Source of the DNA: Paenarthrobacter nicotinovorans
GTDB lineage: Bacteria > Actinomycetota > Actinomycetes > Actinomycetales > Micrococcaceae
NCBI RefSeq assembly: GCF_007670255.1
Contig: NZ_SZVS01000013.1
Location: 62,001 to 126,000 of the forward strand
DNA length: 64,000 nt
Direction of reading: 5' to 3'
In this document: positions 7,931-16,428 of the stretch, piece after piece
Layout: each line of letters starts with the position of its first letter
Position numbering within the stretch: position 1 is the stretch's first letter
Translations under genes and position numbers: made by a program
The notes under the pieces: generated by a model
Told to the model about the DNA's origin: nothing
Databases searched by the model: none
What the model saw: only the letters and a program-made list of their open reading frames with translations

Positions 7931-9415
7931 TCAGCGAGCCTGGACTGTGGCCATCATGCCTTGGTCTTCGTGGTCCAGGATGTGGCAGTGGATCACGGTG
8001 CGGCCGGGGAAGTCGTCGAAGGCCACCCGGACTTTCACCTGACTGCGGGCGGGGACGTTGACCACGTCCTGCCAGGTGGGCCAGGTCACGTCACGGTCGC
8101 CGTCCTGGATGACCTGCATGGGCCACACATGCAGGTGGATGGGATGGTCCATGGGGCTGGAGTTGGTCAGGGTCCACTCCTCCACGGTCCCGGCTGCTAC
8201 CGTCGCGTCGAGCCGTTCGGGGTCGAACTTCCGTCCGTTGATGGTGAAGGCCATCATGGTGCCCTGTCCGCCGCCCATTCCCGCGCCCATGTTTCCGTTC
8301 ATGCCCATGGCGAAGTTGAGGCTGCGGGCGGCGGTGACCGGTTCGTTCCGTAGATCGCGTAGGGGCCGGCCCTCGGGCACGGGCCCGGGGTCAGTGCCCG
8401 CGCTTCCCGAGACAGCCATGGTGAGCAGTTCGACCGGGCCGCTGCCGGAGGCGTTGTCACCCGTCATGGCCCCGCCCATCATGGCGTTCATGCTGCCGCG
8501 GTCCATGGCGGCGGCCGTGAGGGCGGCGGACCCGTCGCGGGTGTCCACGAGCAGCTCTACGCGGTTGCCGGGGGCCAGAACCACTTTGGTGACGTCTTCG
8601 GGGATCGGCAGGCGCCCGAGGTCCCTGCTGAGCAGCCGGACCTGTTGTCCGTCCAGAGCCAGGCGCAGGTACCGGGAAGGGCAGGCGTTGATGATCCGCC
8701 ACCGCTCCCGTTCTCCGGGCGCGGCGCGCAACTGCGGGCGGAGTTGCCCGTTGACCAGGACGATCTCTCCCTCACGTCCCATCATCTGCTGCATCCGGTT
8801 CACCTCGGCGAGATTGCCGGCGGCGTCGAGGGACAGGTCGGAGACCACCAGCACCCGCTCCCGGGTGACGGGAACCGGGTCGGGGTCCTCCACCACGATG
8901 GCCCCGTAGAGGCCGGCGGCGACCTGGTCGGCGGCGCGCCCGTGGCGGTGGGGATGGTACCAGTAGGTGCCCGGCGGGTGGTCCGCGGGCAGAGTGAACT
9001 CGTAGTCGAAGGACCCGCCCGGGTCAATGCTGACGAAGGGGTTGTCGCTGTTGCCCTGTGGGGAGACGTGCAGTCCGTGCACGTGCAGGTTCGTGGGAGC
9101 CTGGAGCCCGTTGCGCAGTGTGACCCGGATCGTGTCGCCCGGGCGGACCCGCAGGGTCGGGCCGGGCACCGAGCCGTTGAATGCCTGGACGGAGGCGTCC
9201 CGTCCGCCGATCTGGACCCGTGCCGGCGCGGCGGTCAGGTCCAGCTCCAGCACCCGGTCGCGGCTGGCCAGTACCTGGGGTTCGGTCAGGTCCTCACCCC
9301 CGGTGTATCCGGGTCCGTTCCCGGTGGTCAGCCACAGCCCGGCGCCGCCGGCGGCCGCAGCGCCGGCCCCGGCAGCACCCAGTGCCAGCAGCTGGCGGCG
9401 TGTCAGCGGCCTCAC
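7931..9415 (-). CDS. Multicopper oxidase, Tat-exported, three cupredoxin domains
   Basis: 494 residues. The N terminus MRPLTRRQLLALGAAG is a Tat signal (twin Arg plus Ala/Gly-rich core). Copper ligands are in order: LHVHGLHVS and YWYHPHRHG (T2/T3), MDHPIHLHVWP and VIHCHILDHEDQGMM (T1 and T2/T3, with axial Met). A Met/Gly-rich stretch (MGMNGNMGAGMGGG, about 365-380) resembles CueO/CopA methionine segments. It probably oxidises Cu(I) or metal-bound substrates outside the membrane. The start overlaps the SHOCT gene stop by 4 bases. A relic of a similar oxidase lies at 40630-40800. Confidence 0.93.
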   Translation of the reverse strand: MRPLTRRQLLALGAAGAGAAAAGGAGLWLTTGNGPGYTGGEDLTEPQVLASRDRVLELDLTAAPARVQIGGRDASVQAFNGSVPGPTLRVRPGDTIRVTLRNGLQAPTNLHVHGLHVSPQGNSDNPFVSIDPGGSFDYEFTLPADHPPGTYWYHPHRHGRAADQVAAGLYGAIVVEDPDPVPVTRERVLVVSDLSLDAAGNLAEVNRMQQMMGREGEIVLVNGQLRPQLRAAPGERERWRIINACPSRYLRLALDGQQVRLLSRDLGRLPIPEDVTKVVLAPGNRVELLVDTRDGSAALTAAAMDRGSMNAMMGGAMTGDNASGSGPVELLTMAVSGSAGTDPGPVPEGRPLRDLRNEPVTAARSLNFAMGMNGNMGAGMGGGQGTMMAFTINGRKFDPERLDATVAAGTVEEWTLTNSSPMDHPIHLHVWPMQVIQDGDRDVTWPTWQDVVNVPARSQVKVRVAFDDFPGRTVIHCHILDHEDQGMMATVQAR

Positions 9416-9684
9416 CGGCCGTCCTCCTCCAGTATCCGCCGCCGTTCCTGGTATTCCTCGGTGCTGATCTCCCCGCGGGCGTACCGCTCCTCAAGGATCT
9501 CCCTGGCCCGGGCAGGGCCCGCACCCGTGCGGAGCGGTCCCTGCCCATCGGTGGGGGCGCTGCCGCCGGCGTTGCGGCTAAAGGCCTTGACCAGCACCAC
9601 GGTGACTACGGCCCCGCCCGCGATCAGCAGAAGCCAGAAAATCCACGCAAGCCCCATCCCGCCCATACCAAAGCCGTCCATCAT
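9412..9684 (-). CDS. Small membrane protein with SHOCT domain
   Basis: 90 residues: a Met/Gly-rich N terminus (MMDGFGMGGMG), one TM helix (about 12-33), and a C-terminal SHOCT motif (AREILEERYARGEISTEEY) in the last 35 residues. SHOCT domains are short oligomerisation modules. The Met-rich start and the 4-base overlap with the multicopper oxidase suggest a copper-related accessory role, which is inference. Confidence 0.85.
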   Translation of the reverse strand: MMDGFGMGGMGLAWIFWLLLIAGGAVVTVVLVKAFSRNAGGSAPTDGQGPLRTGAGPARAREILEERYARGEISTEEYQERRRILEEDGR

Positions 9685-9757
9685 GACAAGGGTTCCTTAT
9701 CTCTTCTCGTCCACGGCCAGACCGTTCCTGACTGAGGGCTTTCCGGGGCCGGGGGTT

Positions 9758-11164
9758 CTAGGCCTTGGCTGACTGGCGGGAGTTGTGCCAGGCGTTCCAG
9801 GCGGCGTAGCTGCCGTCGAGTTCGACGACGTCGTACCCGGCGCGGCGCAGGGCGCTGGCCGTGACGGAGTTCCGCACCCCGGACTGGCAGTAGGTCACGA
9901 TGGTTCCTTCGGCCGGAAGCTGGTCCAGGTGCCACATGGCGCGGCCGCCGCTGAGCTGGTGGGATCCGGGGATGTGCCCGGCGGTGTGCTCGGTGCGGTT
10001 GCGGACATCCAGTACCATGGCCGCATCGAAGCTGCCCAGTTCGTTGGGCTGGATGAGTTTCGGCGTGAAGGTGGGGAGCCCGTCGATGCTGGTGACGTAG
10101 CCGGCGACGTTGTCGATGCCGACCCGGACCAGGTGGTCCCACATTTCCTGGGCCTGTGCCTGCCCGGCGGCGAGCAGCACCAGCGGGTTCTTGTCGGTTT
10201 CCGGGTTCACTACCCAGGAGCCGTAGCTGGCCACGGACTTGCCGGCGGGAATGTTCAGTGAGCGGGTGACGGTGCCTTCGTGGACTTCGGTGTTGGGGCG
10301 GGTGTCGATGAAGGTGACGTTGTCCTCGGCGAGGTCCTTCGCGACGTCGGCCGGGTCCAGTTCCTGAAGCGGGGCGCGTTCGCCCATAATGGCCGGGCCT
10401 TCTCGGTTTTCGCGCTTCATTCGGCCGAAGTAGGCGTGGGCGTCGGGCTGGCCGTCGAGGAGTTCGGTGATGAAGCCTGCCTCGTCGTTGGCGGCCAGGT
10501 ACGGGCCCCACCAGGCGTAGAGGCGCTCGTAGCCGACGGTGGAGGAGGGGATGGCGCCGAGGGCCTTGCCGCAGGCGCTGCCGGCGCCGTGGGCGGGGTG
10601 GACCTGGACGTAGTCCGGCAGGGTGAGGAACTTGTCACGCAGGCTCGCGAACAGCTGCTTGGCGCCTTCGAAGCGGGTGTCGATGCCGCCGGCTGCCTCG
10701 TCGAGCAGGTCCGGGCGTCCCAGGTCGCCGGAGAAGACGAAGTCGCCGGAGAGCAGGTAGCCGGGCTGGTCGCTGAATGCGCCGTCGGTCACCAGGAACG
10801 ACAGGTGCTCGGGGGTGTGTCCGGGGGTGTGGAGGGCCTTGATGGTGATGTTGCCGATGGTGATCTTGTCGCCGTCGTAGAGGCGTTCGCCGTCGAATTT
10901 ATACTGCCAGTCCGGTCCGCCCTCGCCGGAGACGTAGATCTTCGCGCCGGTCGCGGCGGCGAGTTCGCGGGTACCGGAGAGGTAGTCGGCGTGGATGTGG
11001 GTTTCGGTGACCGCCACGATCTTCATGCCGTTCTTGGCAGCCAGATCCTGGTACACCGCAATGTCGCGGCGGCCGTCCACAACAACCGCTGTGCCGTTGG
11101 CCTGGCAGCCGATCAGGTAGCTGGCCTGGGCAAGGTCTTCATCATAAATGCGCTCGATAAGCAT
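9758..11164 (-). CDS. Persulfide dioxygenase-sulfurtransferase, CstB-like
   Basis: 468 residues in three parts. An ETHE1-type metallo-beta-lactamase domain (about 1-235) has THIHADYLSG, HTPGHTPEHLSF and the LLSGDFVFSGDLGRPDLL iron/metal ligands. A degenerate rhodanese domain without catalytic Cys follows (about 265-355). A C-terminal rhodanese (about 370-465) has the active loop TYCQSGVRNS. This is the CstB arrangement, which oxidises persulfides to sulfite and thiosulfate. A CstR operator (11220-11235) lies about 56 bases upstream of the start, supporting sulfide or persulfide induction. Confidence 0.92.
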   Translation of the reverse strand: MLIERIYDEDLAQASYLIGCQANGTAVVVDGRRDIAVYQDLAAKNGMKIVAVTETHIHADYLSGTRELAAATGAKIYVSGEGGPDWQYKFDGERLYDGDKITIGNITIKALHTPGHTPEHLSFLVTDGAFSDQPGYLLSGDFVFSGDLGRPDLLDEAAGGIDTRFEGAKQLFASLRDKFLTLPDYVQVHPAHGAGSACGKALGAIPSSTVGYERLYAWWGPYLAANDEAGFITELLDGQPDAHAYFGRMKRENREGPAIMGERAPLQELDPADVAKDLAEDNVTFIDTRPNTEVHEGTVTRSLNIPAGKSVASYGSWVVNPETDKNPLVLLAAGQAQAQEMWDHLVRVGIDNVAGYVTSIDGLPTFTPKLIQPNELGSFDAAMVLDVRNRTEHTAGHIPGSHQLSGGRAMWHLDQLPAEGTIVTYCQSGVRNSVTASALRRAGYDVVELDGSYAAWNAWHNSRQSAKA

Positions 11165-11219
11165 TGGTGCTCTCCTTCATGAGGGGAAGTTCCGTCTTGC
11201 TCTTGCATCACCGATTCTA

Positions 11220-11235
11220 ATACCCCTAGGGGTAT
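11220..11235. promoter_or_regulatory. CstR/CsoR-family operator 1
   Basis: Perfect 16-base palindrome ATACCCCTAGGGGTAT upstream of the persulfide dioxygenase start. The same motif occurs twice in front of cstR (13713, 13734), so all three are likely bound by the CstR encoded at 13788. Confidence 0.8.
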
Positions 11236-11299
11236 CCAGCAAAATGCTGAGCTGGCTCGGAGTTTTTTCGTGCGGTGTTACTGGTGCTGCGCGCCCGAG

Positions 11300-11540
11300 A
11301 CAGCCCGGGAGCTTGTCCATGTCCAGGTTCTTTACGTCCGGGATGAGTTCTTCGAGTCCGGTGGCGTTGAGCGTTCCGGGCTGGGAGAAAACCAGGTGCC
11401 GTTCGGCGGCGGCGCCATGGGTGGGGGCGAACATGCGGCAGGGCCGCACCCGGCTGCCCAGAAATCAACGAACACGATGTCGTTGTTCTCCAGGGCCCGC
11501 TGTGATGTCGATGGTTGCCGTCGTGTTTCGTGTCCTTTCG
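11300..11540 (-). pseudogene. Decayed thioredoxin gene
   Basis: Across two minus-strand frames one reads TATIDIT, then ALENNDIVFVDFWAAGCGP, then CRMFAPTHGAAAERH, then LVFSQPGTLNATGLEELI and VKNLDMDKL. This is an actinobacterial thioredoxin with frameshifts around the CGPC motif and the middle of the fold deleted. No start ATG remains. It sits between the frameshifted rhodanese and the persulfide dioxygenase, where a thioredoxin would suit persulfide reduction. Confidence 0.65.
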
Positions 11541-11579
11541 GGGTGTTGTCTTGTGTGGTTGTTTTATTGGGTTTGAAGC

Positions 11580-11878
11580 TCAGGTGGTGGGAAGGCCTGC
11601 GCGGGCCCAGGCGGTCATCCCGCCGGTCATGGCGTCGGCCGTGAAGCCGGCACCATTGAGTGCGTCCGCGACGGGGCGGACCGGTTGCCGCTGCGGCAGA
11701 CAGCGATGACGGGGACTGAGGGATCCAGCTCGGACAGTCGTGCCTGCAACTGCCCCATGGGGATGTGCAGTGCTCCGGGGATGATGCCTTCGGCGACGAT
11801 TTCAAAGTCCTCGCGGACATCGAGGATCCGGGCGGTGGATCGGCGCTGGTCGGCTTCGTTGATGCTGATTTCAGCCAT
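11580..11878 (-). pseudogene. Single-domain rhodanese with a one-base frameshift
   Basis: From the ATG at 11876-11878 the protein reads MAEISINEADQ, DVREDFEIV and the active loop AVCRSGNRSA. It then leaves frame near 11690. One missing base in the GCCCC run restores VADALNGAGFTADAM and TAWARAGLPTT ending at TGA 11580-11582. It may be a real frameshift or a sequencing error. It is the third gene of the rhodanese operon transcribed from 13663. Confidence 0.75.
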
Positions 11879-11912
11879 TGGTTTCTCCTTCGAATGGGTT
11901 CCGCGGTTGTTG

Positions 11913-12254
11913 TTAGCGGACGGGTTCGCCGGCCTGGCGCCAGGCGCCCATGCCGCCACGCAGGGAATACGCCTCATAGCCCTTTTCGGCCAGCAGGCGG
12001 GCGGCGGAAGCGGATCGGATCCCGGACTGGCACATGGCGATCACGGGCCGGGTTTTCTGGATTCCGGTGGTGCTGGTCTGGAGTCTGTCCAGCGGGACAT
12101 GCTTGGCCTGCGGGGCCCGTCCGGAGCGCCATTCCTGCACGGTGCGAACGTCGATCAGAGCCGCGCCCGAGGTCAGGAGTTCCTTGGCCTCAGCGACCGT
12201 GATGGTTTTGTAGGGCTTGTTGAAGGCTTTCTTCAGGGAGCTGATGAGGCCCAT
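11913..12254 (-). CDS. Rhodanese-domain sulfurtransferase
   Basis: 113 residues forming one rhodanese domain: LIDVRTVQEWRSG, active loop AMCQSGIRSAS with the catalytic Cys, and YSLRGGMGAWRQAG at the end. There is no signal peptide, so it is cytoplasmic. It would carry sulfane sulfur between thiols within the persulfide module. It follows tauE by 36 bases and precedes the frameshifted rhodanese by 34. Confidence 0.9.
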   Translation of the reverse strand: MGLISSLKKAFNKPYKTITVAEAKELLTSGAALIDVRTVQEWRSGRAPQAKHVPLDRLQTSTTGIQKTRPVIAMCQSGIRSASAARLLAEKGYEAYSLRGGMGAWRQAGEPVR

Positions 12255-12290
12255 GGTGTTCTCCTTTGTTTCGGAACGAGGGGGTGGTTT

Positions 12291-13049
12291 TCAGGCGGTT
12301 ACGGTGCCCGCAGTGACCCAGGCTGCGACGGCAAAGATGAGCACGGCGAACGAGATGCGGATGTGCTTGTCGTTAAGGTGGCGGGCGAGGCGGGCAGCAA
12401 CGAGGGATCCGAGGATCGCGGGGACCGCAAAGGCCAGGACGCTGGGCCAGTCCATGGTGAATCCGGCGGCGTGGGCGCCGAAGCCCGCCGCCGAATTGAT
12501 CACGATGATGGCCAGGGATGAACCCACGGCCTGTTTCAAGCGCAGGCCCAGGAACAGTGTGAGGGCCGGGGTGATCAGGAACCCTCCACCAACGCCCAGC
12601 AGCCCCGTGAGGAACCCGACGAGGAGCCCGGCCCCCACGGCCTTGGGGGCGCAGGAGCGGAAGGCGCGGTTGGGACCTGTACTGCAGGCGCCTTCCGTTT
12701 CCATGGTCCGCATGAGCATCCGGATCCCCGCGAAGACCATGATGACAGCGAAGGCGAGCATCAGGATGTTTGGATCCAGCAGCCGGCCGACCGCTGTCCC
12801 GCCCCAGGCTGCGGGAATGCCCGCCGCACCGACGATCAGGACCACGGGCCAGTTGATGCTTTCGCGCAGCCGGGGGACCAGCGCTGCCAGGGAGGAGATG
12901 CCCACCACCAGAAGCGAGGTGGGAATGGCCTCCGCCGGGCTCATGCCCACGCCGTAGACCAGGGCCGGGACGGCAATGATCGAGCCGCCGCCACCGACGA
13001 CACCGAGAACGATCCCCACGACGAGCCCCAGCGACAGGGCCGCGATCAT
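12291..13049 (-). CDS. TauE/SafE-family membrane exporter
   Basis: 252 residues from the ATG at 13047-13049, which overlaps the upstream stop by 4 bases; a longer in-frame extension is disfavoured. Two repeated halves each begin with the TauE glycine signature (GIVLGVVGGGGSIIAVPAL and FLTGLLGVGGGFLITPAL), giving about eight TM helices. Members next to rhodanese and persulfide dioxygenase genes are thought to export sulfite or other sulfur oxyanions. That fits here, since the dioxygenase makes sulfite. Confidence 0.88.
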   Translation of the reverse strand: MIAALSLGLVVGIVLGVVGGGGSIIAVPALVYGVGMSPAEAIPTSLLVVGISSLAALVPRLRESINWPVVLIVGAAGIPAAWGGTAVGRLLDPNILMLAFAVIMVFAGIRMLMRTMETEGACSTGPNRAFRSCAPKAVGAGLLVGFLTGLLGVGGGFLITPALTLFLGLRLKQAVGSSLAIIVINSAAGFGAHAAGFTMDWPSVLAFAVPAILGSLVAARLARHLNDKHIRISFAVLIFAVAAWVTAGTVTA

Positions 13050-13663
13050 GCTGCCGGGCTCTGCCTGGCTTCGGCCACCGGAAGGGCCAGGATGGCGCTT
13101 TCGCGGGTGGGTTCCTTGGCGGCCCTGTTCCATGGCATCGCCGAGATGGCCTGGCCCATGGCGCAGGTGTTGGTGGCCGCGGAGAAGGTCAGGCCTGCCC
13201 CGATGACACCGGCAAGCGCCCGGATCTTAGGGGAAACGAACTTACCCCCTGCCAGACCCAGAATTACAAGGGACCCTGCGGCGAGGCGGACCTGCCGCTC
13301 CAGGTCCCAACTGTCCTTGCCCTTGACCACGTCGCCACCGGCCGCTGCGAAGCCGGGGACGCCGCCGGTCAGGACGTAGGCCGTATCGATGCCGGAACCT
13401 GCTAGGCGCTGACGAGCCTGCTCGGCGCGGGCCCCGGACTGACAGACGAGCACGACCCGGCTGCCCAGACGGGCGGCCAGTTCGTCAGTGTGTTCGGACA
13501 GCAACCGCAGCGGGACGTTATAGGAGCCGCGGATGTGAATCGACCCGAACTCAGCGGCAGAACGCACGTCGATGATCACAAGGTCGTGATGCTCGGCCAC
13601 CCAGCTGCGCAAGGTCTCCGGTGCCAGGGCGGTAATGGCGGTGGATGGGGAAAGGGAAGTCAT
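13046..13663 (-). CDS. Rhodanese domain fused to a DUF2892 membrane domain (YgaP-like)
   Basis: 205 residues from the ATG at 13661-13663. A rhodanese domain (about 15-115) has IIDVRSAAEFGSIHI and active loop LVCQSGARAEQ. A membrane hairpin follows (DLERQVRLAAGSLVILGLAGG, then GVIGAGLTFSAATNTCAMGQ), as in E. coli YgaP. It is the first gene of the operon, 50-86 bases from the twin CstR operators, and is probably a membrane-facing sulfurtransferase. Confidence 0.9.
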   Translation of the reverse strand: MTSLSPSTAITALAPETLRSWVAEHHDLVIIDVRSAAEFGSIHIRGSYNVPLRLLSEHTDELAARLGSRVVLVCQSGARAEQARQRLAGSGIDTAYVLTGGVPGFAAAGGDVVKGKDSWDLERQVRLAAGSLVILGLAGGKFVSPKIRALAGVIGAGLTFSAATNTCAMGQAISAMPWNRAAKEPTRESAILALPVAEARQSPAA

Positions 13664-13712
13664 AGGGGCCTCTCGAAAGGGGTCGCTGGTCGATGCCCGC
13701 CCAGTATTACAG

Positions 13713-13728
13713 ATACCCCAGCGGGTAT
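13713..13728. promoter_or_regulatory. CstR operator 2
   Basis: ATACCCCAGCGGGTAT, a near-perfect dyad between the divergent rhodanese operon and cstR, 6 bases from a second copy. Paired operators this close allow control of both divergent promoters. Confidence 0.8.
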
Positions 13729-13733
13729 GCAAA

Positions 13734-13749
13734 ACACCCCAAGGGGTAT
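13734..13749. promoter_or_regulatory. CstR operator 3
   Basis: ACACCCCAAGGGGTAT, one mismatch from a full dyad, immediately before TTGAC (13753-13757), a possible -35 of cstR. This suggests autorepression. Confidence 0.75.
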
Positions 13750-13787
13750 AGAGTTGACGGCAAGACGCCCACGCCTTTGGAGACTTC

Positions 13788-14045
13788 ATGCAACTCGATT
13801 CGACTGAACTGACCCCTGTGGTCAACCGCCTCAAGCGCGCCCAGGGCCAGCTCGCAGCTGTCACCCGCATGCTCGAGGAAGGCAAGGACTGCAAGGACAT
13901 CGTCACGCAACTGGCCGCCGTCTCGAAAGCTCTGGACAGGGCCGGCTTCGCCATCATCGCCAGCGGTCTTGAGCAGTGCATCGTCCGTGAAGACACCACC
14001 ATGGACAAAAAAGAGCTGGAAAAGCTCTTCCTCTCCCTCGCCTAA
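13788..14045 (+). CDS. cstR: Persulfide-sensing CsoR-family repressor CstR
   Basis: 85 residues, all-helical CsoR fold with no classical DNA-binding motif. Cys35 (EGKDCKDIVTQL) and Cys64 (SGLEQCI) form the two-thiol sensor. The His that completes the Cu(I) site in CsoR is replaced in IASGLEQC, as in Staphylococcus CstR (SENLIEC), so persulfide or polysulfide rather than copper is the likely inducer. It diverges from the rhodanese operon over two operators. Confidence 0.9.
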   Translation: MQLDSTELTPVVNRLKRAQGQLAAVTRMLEEGKDCKDIVTQLAAVSKALDRAGFAIIASGLEQCIVREDTTMDKKELEKLFLSLA

Positions 14046-14149
14046 AAAGCAGGGACCCCACAACCCCGTGCCGGCGGAAGTTTCCCCCAAACTTGCCCCG
14101 GCGCGGCCCCTACCTGAAACCGGACCGTATCTGTAACGACGTATAAGGA

Positions 14150-14608
14150 GCAGGCTCCTGACCGCCGTCACCGTCCCGCCGCTGTCCTGGGAAGACTCCG
14201 CTGTCGTGGGACGACGCTGTCTTGGGAGGACGCGTCCCAGCGCATCCGCGAGGCGTCCGGGGTACAAGGCTTTGGCATACTGGCGGAGGTTGACGTCCGG
14301 TCCCCTTTGAGGCCAAAACTCGGCACCGAGGCCGCAACGCCATCGGCAACTTATGTAGTCCTTGGCGCCTGCAACCCCACGTTGGCGAGCCGCGCCCTGG
14401 CGGCCGAGCCGGAACTCGGCGCGCCGCTCCCATGCAATGTCGTTGTCCGGCGGGGTAAAGACGCGCGCGAAACCACCATCAAAACCACAGCCCCCACAAA
14501 CCATGGTCCAGCCCTGTGATAGTCCGGCCGGGAGGTCGCCGACGACGCCGATGTCGACTCCGCAAAGGCCTCGCCGGGATCAGCGATGCAAAAGACATCT
14601 CCAGCTGA
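14150..14608 (+). pseudogene. DUF302-family gene relic
   Basis: One frame reads TLSWEDASQRIREASGVQGF, then GILAEVDVRSPLRPKLG, TYVVLGACNPTLASRALAAE and GAPLPCNVVVRR, the core of a DUF302 protein, and stops at about 14517. The C-terminal helix continues in another frame (RLRKGLAGISDAKDISS, stop at 14606-14608). No start codon is obvious; a similar stretch (CTGTCCTGGGAAGAC against CTGTCTTGGGAGGAC) near 14180-14220 suggests a duplication at the N terminus. Nothing is recognised in 14609-14798. Confidence 0.7.
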
Positions 14609-14798
14609 CGAAAGTGGAGGCACTTGCAAAGTGCAGACAAGTGACTGTTAGTTCAGAATGGCGGCCAAAATCCAGCTCACGTGGCGGTCTTACGATGGCT
14701 TGTGGCGGGTGATTGCGAGCCATTGACTTCGCCCTTTGTGTGGCGATGCCGGCGCAGATCACATGGGCCGGCCGGAGAGCAGCTATCTGGCCGCGTCC

Positions 14799-15425
14799 TC
14801 AGCTTCTGGGCGGGCGGTCGATTTGTAGGCGGCCGATGCCGGGTAGGAAGCGGCCGACGCGCGAGGCGTAGTCGGCGTACGCGGCGCCGTGTACACCACG
14901 CAGGTAGGGTTCTTCGACCAGGCGCACCTGCAGTTCGATCCCGGTGAGCGTGACCGCCAGGCCAGCGATCGCCAGGAGGTTGGGCACCATGAACGCCAAG
15001 CCCAGGAACACGGTGGCGGCGGCGGTGAAGACCGGGTTGCGGACCAGCCGGAACGGGCCCGTGGTCACCAGTGAGGTACGTTCAGCCTCATCGACGCCAA
15101 TCCGCCAGGAGGCCCCCAACGCCAGCTGGGAAGCGAAGGTTGCAAGGATCCCGAGTACCGCCAGTACGAAACCCAGACCGTGCACGACCGTATGGTCGGC
15201 GGCGGCAAGCGGCGGCATGCCTGCCAGGGCGGCGACCGGCGCGCCGAGCCCCACCATCAGGTACCCGAGGTCCGCAATGGCAAGCCCCCACCACCCCCAC
15301 GACCGCTGTGGCCTCAACCTCTGCCGGTTCCCCCGGTCGCCGGTGAGGCGTCGCTGGATCTGCGAGCGGACATTGGTGAGCAGTATGAGAGCAGCGAACA
15401 GGGCAAGGGCGGCGAGGGCCATCAC
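14799..15425 (-). CDS. Isoprenylcysteine carboxyl methyltransferase (ICMT)-like integral membrane protein
   Basis: 208 residues with five or so TM helices. The C-terminal ICMT/PEMT signature is present: TGPFRLVRNPVFTAAATVFLG, then VEEPYLRGVHGAAYADYASRVGRFLPG. In bacteria these proteins methylate unknown lipids or small molecules and frequently sit in metal-resistance islands. The start overlaps the upstream methyltransferase stop by 4 bases, so the two are co-translated. Confidence 0.85.
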   Translation of the reverse strand: MMALAALALFAALILLTNVRSQIQRRLTGDRGNRQRLRPQRSWGWWGLAIADLGYLMVGLGAPVAALAGMPPLAAADHTVVHGLGFVLAVLGILATFASQLALGASWRIGVDEAERTSLVTTGPFRLVRNPVFTAAATVFLGLAFMVPNLLAIAGLAVTLTGIELQVRLVEEPYLRGVHGAAYADYASRVGRFLPGIGRLQIDRPPRS

Positions 15426-15934
15426 CCGTCCCTCCTGGCCGTCACGGGTTTGGCGGCCACACCGAGCAGGTAATCGCCGGAGATCCGGGTGAGCGAGCCG
15501 AGCACCACGAGCCCTCGGTGGGCCAGTTCGTCGAGGAACTGCTCGGCGGTTAAGCGGTCCTCGGTGGGGTGGTCGAACTCGAAGACCACGTCATTGCCGC
15601 TGTCGCAAGCGTTCAGTGCCGAGCGCAAATCGGTTGCGCTGCCTTGCGTCAGGCGTACCCGATCGCCGTAGCTGGCAAGGCGCCGCCCGGCAAGCTCGAT
15701 CATGGCCGGGTCCAGATCCACAGCGTCCACCCTTGCCGCGCCGAACCGCTCCAGCACCAATGGGGATCCGGAGCCGGGCCCGCAGCCGATCTCCAGTGCC
15801 CGCGCCCCAGGCGGCAACGGGCCGCCGAACCGCAGCAGCACCTGGATCTCGTAAAAACGCTGCAGCCACCGGCGAGGCGTCGAATTCACCAGAAAAGTGT
15901 CCACGCGGTTCATCAACATCGCAATTCGTCCCAT
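15422..15934 (-). CDS. Class I SAM-dependent methyltransferase with internal deletion
   Basis: 170 residues. Motif I is intact (ALEIGCGPGSGSPLVLERFG) with the acidic strand AVDLDPAMIELA. After LTQGSATDL the sequence jumps to DVVFEFDHPTEDRLTAEQFL. In related proteins the strand ending DAVFDFGIIHH and the helix leading to FDHPTEDRFTAEQF are about 40 residues apart, so motifs II-III appear lost in frame. It is probably catalytically impaired, though the frame is open and coupled to the ICMT-like gene. Confidence 0.75.
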   Translation of the reverse strand: MGRIAMLMNRVDTFLVNSTPRRWLQRFYEIQVLLRFGGPLPPGARALEIGCGPGSGSPLVLERFGAARVDAVDLDPAMIELAGRRLASYGDRVRLTQGSATDLRSALNACDSGNDVVFEFDHPTEDRLTAEQFLDELAHRGLVVLGSLTRISGDYLLGVAAKPVTARRDG

Positions 15935-16428
15935 CGTCCAATGTGACTATTATCGCCTCAGGCCGTTCCAATTGAGTGAGACGGCGACAGGTGATTTCTT
16001 GGATGATGGGCACCGGCCAGATCCTGTCCGGCAGTGTCACCACCAGGGGAACTGCGCCCGGATGGCCGCGGGCTTCTTTCGCGGCAGGTGCTGGAGCTCA
16101 CAGAAGCTTGACGTCATGCAGAAGCTGATTCGGAGCCGATCGTGCGTATCCGAACAGTCCGGATAGCGATCCCCACGCCTGGTTCCTGAAGAAGATTGGA
16201 ACTTCCGAGCCCAGCAGTTCAGTGGCTTGCCGCCAGGGAAGCCTGAAGGCGTCGGCGGCCTGGAGTCCGCGCTTCTCGGGAGCGGTCCGGAGAGCATCGA
16301 GCGTTCACCTGCCGGACACCGGCCGGACATAGGGACGTCCTCACCTGTGCAGGTCACGACTTTAGGGTTTCAACCCGGGGCCCTGGCCCTTCATTACTCG
16401 CCCGCACTTTTTTCTTGGGAGATCCCTG
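15935..16428. other. Intergenic region without recognised gene
   Basis: Only low-quality frames on either strand. It holds CTATTATCGCC near 15948, similar to the GATATTATC boxes described elsewhere, and a short dyad TATCCG-N7-CGGATA near 16146-16164. The promoter of the alkaline phosphatase should be at its right end. Confidence 0.5.

Noticed and set aside
16330-16428. Possible PhoP box upstream of the alkaline phosphatase
   Set aside because: Only a single loose TTCATTACTCGCC-like stretch; no direct repeats as in known Pho boxes.
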